From: Massospora cicadina
Taxonomy: Eukaryota > Entomophthoromycota > Entomophthoromycetes > Entomophthorales > Entomophthoraceae
Direction of reading: 5' to 3'
Assembly (NCBI GenBank): GCA_022478985.1
Contig: JAKSZP010002694.1
Span: forward strand, 62,001 to 126,000
DNA: 64,000 nucleotides
Translations under genes and position numbers: made by a program
Notes under the pieces: model-generated
What the model was told of the DNA's origin: nothing
Databases searched by the model: none
Seen by the model: only the letters and a program-made list of their open reading frames with translations
In this document: positions 56,502 to 64,000 of the stretch, one piece after another
Layout of the letters: each line of letters starts with the position of its first letter
Position numbering within the stretch: position 1 is the stretch's first letter

Positions 56502-57651
56502 TGTACGTCCAGGGGAACGTCCTCTAAGTGTCAATTGGGCCCTCTTCCCATTTCCAAGAAAAAGGCTCTGAAGAGGGTGGCTGTACCCCTCATTACCCAG
56601 GGAAACCTTGCCCACATGGTAGACAAGCGCTGGGTAACAGCTCTCCCTCTTCAGATCCATCCCCTGGTGCCCACATTCACCTCTCCTGAACTTGTATGCC
56701 TGATCAGTGAAATTTGCACTGAAATTGCCAAAATGAAGTCGATCAGTCTAAAAGTGAGTGGAAATGAGCCCAATGATCAGAATCCACTTAGTTAAAAAGG
56801 AATGAATATTGAGTCATCAGCTAGAATTGCTGATGGTTTTGATTTGGCAAACACTGCGATCATCAAAATTAACCCCTCCCAAAATTGTCAGGGATGATTT
56901 CCAATGTGAAGGTAGCAGCATCAGACACCATCAACAATAGTTTGAAGCTCCCTTATAGCAAATTGGGCATTTTAGCTGATGCAACACTTTTGACCAAATG
57001 AATGGCCCAGTGACTGGGCATAGGTGGGTTGGGCATCCTGAGCCCATTTCCAACCAATTGGGACCACCTCTACTTGGGGTGGCCTTGGGGGATTCACGTC
57101 GCTTGTTGGGCCAGATGCTGTCATGCCAACCATCAGAAATGCAGTCAAGCTTCATTTTGGGCATTTGAGGTTGAACTGACAGTGACTCAGCCTGCTGCCA
57201 AATCCTTTAATGTTGGTTCCTAATGAGCCTATCTGCCCAATTCCCAAATAATTTGCTGGTTAGGTCAAACTTGAGGGACCCAATCCCAGCTTGTTTCCTC
57301 ATCAATCAACCATTATTTCATCAGTTGCATCGCATTAAGAAAATTGTTGTCAATTTTTTCCTTAGAAATTCCATTAAAATCTTTCCCAAAATTTAGTTTT
57401 TATGCTGAAAAATAAACTGCCTTTTCCACTGACACTCACACACCCCTTAGGGTTAACAGCCATATTTTTCTGGCATTTTATTATGTGGCTGTATGAGATT
57501 CTGGATCACCAGCAGTTATTGGTGAAACACCTTCTTAGTTTCATATCCGTCATACCAGCAGCAGTGCCTTTGGCATTCTTGTTTGCCATTTGGGTGCTCC
57601 AGCACCTAGGCTAGCAGGCCAGTAGAATTCTAACTTGCTGTTTGCCTGACA
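56502..57651 (+). repeat. 3' LTR of element A, with DKRW frame
   Basis: It is collinear with the 5' LTR. The frame in phase with the first LTR base runs open to 56795, with PISKKKALKRVAVPLI, then NLAHMVDKRWVTALP, then VCLISEICTEIAKMKS. Confidence 0.95.
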
Positions 57652-59300
57652 ATAATTAACAGTACTACCTTTCAGCTTAGGAACTGTTGAAGCCCATGAC
57701 AGCACCAATGGAAGCATATGACGCTGAGCAGTTCCATGGATGCATTTTGCAGGAAATTGAATAATCATTGGCTTAATACAATGTTTGTTTACTTTGCCAT
57801 CTTTGACAAAATATACATACACATTGGGTATGTCTTTGTCATATATTCGTCCTTGATGGTAGCCACCAGCCCATTCAATTTTGGTGATGAAGCCTATAGC
57901 TATATTGATTAATCCTTTGCCATGGTTGATATTAGATCATAACATGACTTTTGCTCCATGGAATATTTCTAACTCTTTAGGCAATCCTCCAGTCTTGTTG
58001 ATGTATTTTTGTATGACAGTGTCAATGGAATCTTTAAGTGGTCAAGTGGCATCAATCAGAAAATCTTGTGCTTGATACTTAACCATTTCAACACCCTTAC
58101 TTTGGAAATGATCAAGTACTATCTTGTTATGATTGTCAACTTGCTGATTGTCCAGGTAGATGAACAATGCTCTCTTGATAAAGATTTTGCCATCCTTGTT
58201 GGAACTTACATGATCCATCAACATAGCCATTTGATATGTAGTGAGTTCTTCAACTCATAATGCATTCAGAATATTGATGATGGTTGTATCTCCCTGCTTT
58301 CTTATATTTTCAGTCAACTCAATGAGGGTGAACAACTGCTACAGATGTGTAGCTAGCTGTAAATGTTCAGGTTGTTGAAACACTTGCTTCCCTCACACAG
58401 GTGGTAGCTGCATTAAATCACTATTAACTAAGATGTTGATGCCTCCAAATAACTCTTCAGAATCCTTCAGTTGCCTCAGGTGTGAGTTGATCATACACAG
58501 CTTCTTGTAGGGCACCATTGAGATTTAATTGAAAAATAGAAACTCAATGTCTTTTCACTCTAGTTGTAAAGTTCTGAGGTACTGACCAGTGAGTAAAGGC
58601 ATATGTGCAATTCTTCCATCTTTCTACACTGGCAACTTTAGCATACTATGCAGAGTTGAACCTCCAACCAATTGTGGTGCAACGCCTATGGGTGCGCCAA
58701 CTTTTACCACTGGCTTGCTATAACATTGGCTGACTTGATTTGTTAAAAAGGTCAAAAAGGAGAGTTTTGTCTGTCCCTGCTTGACCAGTTATAAAAATCC
58801 TCAACTGAACTTGACTTCCATCCATTTGCTCACATATATTTCTGGTGGCAAAGTTTAAGGTTTCTATTTGACCAAGGTTCACAGCTTAAACAGCTTTTTG
58901 GAATTGTCCATCATCTATCTGTTGATTGAAAGCCTCAACTTTTTCCTCCACCTTCTGCAATAAAGCTGGCTCAGCATCAAGAATCTCAAACGTGTGGATC
59001 TGATTAAAAGCATTTTCAAGTGCACAATTTCTCTGATGGAACTGTTCCATCAAGACAATACAGTTATTTTTTATATTTTTCTCTCAAGCCAAAAATGCTT
59101 CTTTAGCTGAAATGAATCCTTCTGGCAGCTCTTCTTCAGAATGGTGAGGCATGTACTGCAGGAGAAGTCTGTAGTAAAAGTTTTCTAGATCTGTTTCTGC
59201 CACAAAGTATGGTACTCTCACAGCAGTCTGCACTTTTCTTGCAGTCATGTTGCTGTTATTGTTGAGCTTTATAATGGTCTTTTGTCCTATCACTGAAACA
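57652..59300 (-). pseudogene. Helitron Pif1-like helicase, main part
   Basis: The Walker A region at 58763-58786 reads GQAGTDKT (Gly to Asp in GxGKT). It is followed by KVGAPIGVAPQLVGGSTLHS, a Walker B area (IEFLFF, then ISMVPYKKL, about 58510-58550) and GGINILVNSDLMQLPPV. Then come LIELTENIRKQGDTT, FIKRALFIYLDNQQVDNHNK (58042-58230) and GFITKIEWAGGYHQGRIYD. The segment PLVLSWASTVPKLKGSTVN ends at the insertion of A. The helicase unwinds the donor strand in rolling-circle transposition. It has many stops and is inactive. Confidence 0.85.
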
Positions 59301-59679
59301 TCACTGTAGGCATCTTGGTTGACATTTTCTTCACCCTGATCTTCTCCCTTAGCTTTCTATAATATGGTTTAACAAGCATTGCAAATTCCATCAGGTTCAT
59401 GTTTTCAAAGTCATATTGAGGGTTTTTAAATGGCCAATTTTCATATCTCTGAATGATGTTGGAGTAAAACTCACCAGTTTTTTTCCTGCTGCATTAAATT
59501 TTAGCATTCTGTATTTCTGCTCATATTATCAAGTATTGTTTAAGATGCACTGTCTTGACCTTTCTATTAAATTTAAAATGGCACAGTCTAAGTGCATTCA
59601 CATGCTGAAACCTTCCATTCATTCATTATATGCATGCATATTTGAACAACTTATAAGGTAAGTCAGATTCCTCTTAGCA

Positions 59680-61393
59680 AATTTGTTTGTTGGCCTGAGC
59701 TACGCTGTTATTAAGCTCAGTTGGCTCTGATTTGGATATGTATTTGGCCACATAGTATGCAATAAATTATTGGAGCCACAAGGTTGGATGTCCACGTTTC
59801 CTCTCCAAATTTCTAAAATACTCTTGTTGTAATTGGTGATCCAGCAATCTTCCAGATGACATTTCAAGTGACATATTATTCCACCATTCTGAATAAATTT
59901 ATTTGATGAGTGTGAGGCTATTAAGCTTTTGTCATATTCTTGTCTGGGAAAGTTGAATCACATGTCATCATAGAGTTATTCTTTTTATAGATATGAGTAT
60001 GGCAATGCATCTGGAAATTCTTCACTAGATTGTAAATTTCATCATCCATTTGTGGCATCTCACATGTGCAGAATCCATCAAGCTTTTAAATTCCTTCTGC
60101 ATTATCAACAATGGAAGATTCTCAAACCATACAATTATGTGAACATGATGACTACCACAGTTTTAAAATTCTATACACCACTAAAAATCTGTTAGTTTGC
60201 CACCAAAGACCTGGTTTTCATTGCAGTTATACTCCATCAATGCTTTGACTGTGATCATGAAATGCCTACTAAATGTGATTGAATATTTCTTGATTAAATG
60301 CTGTACTTCTTGAGTAGTTAGTGATATTGGATTTATGTCCAGTCTACCATTGGTGATTAAAAGGGCTCACCACATGTGTGTCCAATGCAAGTCATTACAG
60401 CTGAAGCTGAGAAAATACGCTGGCAGATCTAGGCGTCAGATTTAATCAGACATTTAATGAGAGCTTTCTGCTAATAGGCATATGATCCTCTCAAACTTTT
60501 GTAAATAAATGAAGATCTTTGACCTTTTCATTTGATCCAACAATTTTTTCAAGCATGCCTGTATATTTTGCTTTAACTCTTTTGTATTCAAATATGGAAA
60601 GTGCATAAAACAGATAACTGTTGCATTGGAAGCATGAATCACTACTTAGAATTTGGTATTATAAGTAGTCAATCATAGTGATGTTGATGTCTCAAGTTTC
60701 ACTCAGTCCATTGATTTCATGGGGAAAGAGAAAATACCATGCAAGCTTTTCAGCTTTCAATTTGTATTATATGTTAACAATGTTATCTTTAGTTTTTCTT
60801 CTTATCTCATAGACAGTATTAGAAACCTCCAGCACATCCTCACAACTGGCTGCTCACAGTCAATTGAAGCCATTACTGATGTCTGTACATGAATATCCAG
60901 CAACTGTGAGTGCTGCTTAATATTCATTGGTGTGGGCTCTTGGTTAGGTAGTGCTCCGACTATATGTAAATCTTTCATTGGATCATTATTTAGGTGGACA
61001 TCTATAAAATCAAGAATATAATGGACATTGCAAGATCCTTTGGCACGTTTGATATGCATGTAAACTCTTGCAAGATATTGCATTCCATGACAAATGCTTT
61101 GCCATTTTTATTATGTGCCAGTGCCCCTTTTGGACCATATTAATGGGAATCTGCAAAGTAGTATATCTCTTTGTAATGCATCACTGCATATGATTTTTCT
61201 GCTGATATCAGAGCCCTGCAGGATGACCATTAAAAAGTCTTGTGAGAGCATCATGCAGAGTAAGACCAATTCCAGCTTTATTTTTATTATCCTTGAGGCT
61301 TCCAAAAAGACTTGGGTCATGATCATACACAATTTAAAAGATATTTTTGTACAAGGAGAAATGTTGTTTGATGACATCAAAGTTGCAAATCAT
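59680..61393 (-). pseudogene. Helitron Rep (HUH endonuclease) domain and N-terminal region
   Basis: The HUH metal-binding motif reads SHHVHIIVWFENLP (His-Val-His at 60139-60147). The catalytic tyrosine motif reads AYYVAKYISKSEP (59719-59761), with both Tyr in the YxxxYxxK spacing. Upstream lie LTTQEVQHLIKKYS-like residues, then frames 60454-60642 and 60802-61083, an N-terminal region typical of Helitron proteins. The Rep domain nicks and rejoins single strands during transposition. It is frameshifted in several places. Confidence 0.8.
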
Positions 61394-61483
61394 AATCTCT
61401 TTCTGCTAAGCATTACTTTTTGAAAATCAATTCAGCCTGAAATTTAGCTCCACTAAAGAGATTTACGAAAACTATTAGCAAAT
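61394..61483 (+). promoter_or_regulatory. LINE 5' leader with a 9-bp stem
   Basis: AATCTCTTT at the very 5' end pairs with AAAGAGATT about 50 bases downstream. The left copy keeps the pair. LINE 5' leaders usually hold the internal promoter; a structural role for the stem is inference. Confidence 0.45.
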
Positions 61484-63701
61484 ATGGCGGGAAACCCCGC
61501 AAAGAACCCGCAGGCTCTGCCAAACGAGCCAGCACCACCCCAAACAAAGTAACCCTCAGTTACCCACCTCAGGGTCAACCAGAATCACCCACTCTCAAGC
61601 AGTGGCCATGAAAGCAGGCACCACCCCCCAACCTGGAGCTACTTCAACTAGCGCCAGTTCACCTGATCGCACTTCTGCAACCTGCATGCCTAACAGCTCT
61701 GTGTGCGCTGCCTCCCACCAACCTGCTGGGCCCCCCTCCAACCAAGGAGGCCATCACCCACGCTGTTTTAATGGCGTCTGCTCAGTTGAATGCAACTCAG
61801 CCCATCCAGGCATTCATCTCCCCCATTGTGTCAGCTAATTCAGCCCCATCTATTATTGCTGACGCCATGTTTCTGGCTCCCTCCATGAGGGGCAATACCC
61901 AGCTACCTAGCCCCCAAACCCTCAGATGGAAGGGTGGATTAGCCGCACATTCTGGTTCACTAAGCACCAAATTGGGACAATCTACTCTTCCCAATGGGGA
62001 TTCAAATGGTTCAGATTTTGGAACTTCACACCAGTTCCAATCTCACCCATACCATTTAAACCCCATAATTGGCACTTCCCAAGTCGGCACTTTATCTCCA
62101 TATGCTGAAAATGACCAATTCACCAATCAGCCAGTGAGTTTTGCCCACGAAATCACAGCAAATACTCGGGCTGAATTTACCCAAATAGATTGGGATGGTG
62201 ATGAAACATCGCCCTCCTCCCAAATTGGCTGGAGTTAATTCCAATCTGGATGGGCCTCCCCAATTTAGCGAGGCCCAACAATCCACCCCTCAATTTAATA
62301 TGATGCCAGCAACTGCTGTAACATTCCAGCAACAAGGGAACTCCGCAAACTTGTCCAAACCACCAGCTCACACTCAACCCGCAATTGCAGCCCAAAGCAA
62401 ACACAAACGTACCAAAGGAGCCACTGGGGCATGGCAAAAACCTCTGGCACCAACGCTACCCAAAGCTGATCCCCGTGAAGTGGCGTTTATTGCTGATGTT
62501 AAGAAGAAATGGGCTGAAACTAGAGCGCAAAAGCTCTACCTCGCTCAACCCTCTCCCATGCAATTCACCTTTATTATGGCATAACCCTGTTGAATTCTAT
62601 ATGGAGGATTACTTCTCATACTTTGCAGCGATTGCGAAGACATTCCCAATTAACACCACCATCCATGAATTAGTGGAGGGCCACTACATCGATGTGGGCT
62701 TCACTGAAGCTTCCCTTGCTGACCATGCTGCAACCCTCTAGGTCATTTTTCCGCGTGGATCTTTTCACATCTCCTGCACACGCTCTCACCTGGAGAAAAT
62801 TTCATGGGTTACTTTTTACAACCTATTAACGAATGTTGATCCTGAGTCTCTTAAACTGGCGCTCCATCGTGGTTTAATGTAGTTTGGGTCTGTTCTTTCA
62901 GTGGACTTTAGCGTCCCCTCTTACTATGCTCCCACTCAGAGCTCACACTGCTAGGGCGTCATTTATCCCCTCCCCCACTGTATCCCGCAACATTGAGGTT
63001 ATTCCTTGTGTGGCGGTAGTTGGGACATGCCCTGAGATCTTTTTGTCGACCCTGATCAGGCGCGCCCCCGGTGTTCATGGTGTAACGCCCTCAGACACTT
63101 GTATAGTGGCTGCACAGCTCGAAAACAAGCCCTCTTAGCCACCACCCAGGGGCCTAAAACAGGCCAAAAACGATCCCACGTGGCCGCAGCAGCAACTCCA
63201 CAGCCCACACAATGGGTTCCCATTCAAGACCTGTCCCCTGAGGCCTTACGCCTAGCAGTTGAAACAGCTAACCTCACTATTGGTATGGGATACCTTCGCG
63301 CTCATGCCCCCCTTCCAGTGGGCACCCCCTCCAATCTCCCAGAGTCAACTCCCTCTCTCACCAAGCGCAGGGCATCTCCCACAGGGTGCCCCTCGTCAGC
63401 CACCCCCACTCAGGGCTCCGCGGCACCCCCACCAACCTCCACCAGCGATTTATCGCATTAACCCTCAGCTCCCAATGGAGCTATGCCCACCAGCATAGAC
63501 TGGCAACCCGCGGCCTGCAGTAGAAGTGCCACCTCAAAGAGTCCTACCTCAATCCCACAGTACATTTTACGCGGATCCTTTGCAGTGTTGAAGGAAGTGA
63601 ATATGGACTCAGACTCATCAATTGGGGACACCGCGGAGGTCACTATTGAGCACCCTCAGGTCCTTCCCCTGCAGCAGAGTGGGGGCAGCATCCTAGGCTA
63701 G
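61484..63701 (+). pseudogene. LINE ORF1 protein, right copy, frameshifted
   Basis: It starts at 61484 (MAGNPAKNPQ). Main pieces are 61771-62238, 62195-62584, 62385-62741 and 63099-63461. It has the same order as the left copy: a basic N-terminus, a Gln/Asn-rich middle (single unit), the basic patch KHKRTKGATGAWQKP, the YIDVGFTEASLADHAATL region, a degraded RRM-like strand, a zinc knuckle and a Pro-rich end. The knuckle is in frame with the downstream part here. Stops near 62220, 62580, 62741 and 62879 break it. Confidence 0.7.
63072..63113 (+). other. CCHC zinc-knuckle codons in LINE ORF1 (right copy)
   Basis: These codons read C-S-W-C-N-A-L-R-H-L-Y-S-G-C, CX2CX4HX4C. Confidence 0.8.
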
Positions 63702-63876
63702 CTTACTGGGTCCTCTGCCCCCCACCCTCTCCTTCCCCTCAGAACCCTCGACGCTCCTCATGGATTGCAGCTAATAGTCAAGCTAAAGGACTCAAAACTA
63801 GCCGCCTCACAGCAGCAGGTTTAAGCGCTGGCAACCCCCCAGGACATGGAGGGGAATAGCTATGAGTCCCCATGGC

Positions 63877-64000
63877 AGCACCCTGGCCCTGCAATCCATC
63901 AACGCAAATGGGTTGCAGACTTTAAGCGGAAAGCCCGCCTCCTCCACAACTTCAGGTCAGCACAAATTGACATTGCTGCTGTCCAAGGGCCCCATATCCT
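63877..64000 (+). pseudogene. Start of LINE ORF2 endonuclease (APE-like), cut by the window end
   Basis: The codons LALQSINANGL are followed, after a 1-base shift, by KRKARLLHNFRSAQIDIAAV and QGPHI. The spacing matches the N-terminus of apurinic-type LINE endonucleases (I-N-x-N-G-L, then I-D-I-x-x-x-Q-x-x-H). There the Asn and the Gln/His region belong to the metal site; Gly replaces the usual Glu after Gln. This enzyme nicks the target to start target-primed reverse transcription. Only about 40 codons are visible, so the clade cannot be named. Confidence 0.55.

Larger units (their letters stand above)
51592..57656 (+). mobile_element. Ty3/Gypsy chromovirus A, complete ends, inserted in the Helitron
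   Basis: LTRs at 51597-52748 and 56502-57651 both run TGTA(A/C)GTCC to GCCTGACA, flanked by the perfect duplication ATAAT (51592-51596 and 57652-57656). The internal part is short because gag is nearly missing. Protease, RT, RNase H, integrase and chromodomain are recognisable. Confidence 0.95.
51408..61393 (-). mobile_element. Helitron (rolling-circle transposon), split by chromovirus A
   Basis: The minus strand carries Rep (HUH nuclease) and Pif1-type helicase motifs across 57652-61393 and 51408-51596, with element A between. Removing A and one ATAAT copy rejoins the helicase near STVNYA. The 5' part is cut by the right LINE copy at 61394. Neither the 5' TC end nor the 3' CTRR end could be placed. 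Confidence 0.85.
61394..64000 (+). mobile_element. LINE, right copy, 5' part
   Basis: It starts at the same nucleotide as the left copy, inside the Helitron N-terminal region, and continues past the window. It has a leader of about 90 bp (61394-61483), ORF1 and the beginning of the ORF2 endonuclease. Confidence 0.85.

Noticed and set aside
1..64000. The inverted LINE pair as terminal inverted repeats of one giant transposon (Maverick-like or other)
   Set aside because: Each arm is a LINE 5' part continuing outward past the other boundary. No DNA polymerase B, tyrosine recombinase or capsid genes lie between, and the interior is explained by independent elements.

Overview
The window is eukaryotic repeat DNA. 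I find no host gene, no rRNA or tRNA gene, no operon and no bacterial-type signals. Almost every recognisable coding stretch belongs to a retrotransposon or a Helitron. Nearly all are broken by stops and frameshifts. The host cannot be named from the sequence. Chromodomain Ty3/Gypsy elements and a LINE with an RRM-like, zinc-knuckle ORF1 fit fungi (and some other lineages), whereas the Helitron helicase motifs resemble those of invertebrates.

Layout, left to right. 1-2817 (-): 5' part of a LINE, inserted in a Ty3/Gypsy element F (-, 2818-5849), which itself sits in an older Gypsy element G (+, pol from 5850, 3' LTR from 7552). 7.6-10.4 kb: unassigned. 10416-12361 (+): ORF1-only LINE derivative J1 with target-site duplications (TSDs). 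13.35-15.85 kb: a worn relative, J2. 15859-29776 (-): Gypsy element D, interrupted by Gypsy element E (+, 20552-27906, TSD CATAC). The 5' LTR of E carries a tRNA-derived SINE with its own TSD. 29.8-33.9 kb: strongly decayed DNA. 34-51.2 kb: a long inverted repeat (MITE-like) holding ORF1-only copies I (+, 34052-35983) and H (-, 36391-50885). H is split by chromovirus B (+, 37280-49846), and the 5' LTR of B is split by chromovirus C (-, 38043-43993). 51.4-61.4 kb: Helitron (-), whose helicase gene is split by chromovirus A (+, 51597-57651, TSD ATAAT). 61394-64000 (+): a second 5'-complete copy of the same LINE, running off the window and in inverted orientation to the first.

Two element systems dominate. 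The first is a LINE network: full LINEs with 5'UTR, ORF1 and the start of the ORF2 endonuclease; short ORF1-only derivatives with target-site duplications; and a tRNA SINE that ends in the same 3' tail as the ORF1-only elements. This looks like two layers of parasites on one reverse transcriptase. The second is a chromovirus lineage (A, B, C): gag, protease, RT, RNase H, integrase and chromodomain, followed by a further reading frame lying inside the LTR itself with a conserved D-[KQ]-[RK]-W motif. A decayed relative of that LTR peptide is also present near 33.3 kb. A third Gypsy lineage (D, E) carries a collagen-like Gly-X-Y tract in gag.

The most unusual signals are the LTR-encoded peptide, the ORF1-only LINE family with its tail-sharing SINE, and the collagen-like gag. 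Insertion order can be read directly: H before B before C; the Helitron before A; D before E before the SINE; G before F before the left LINE.
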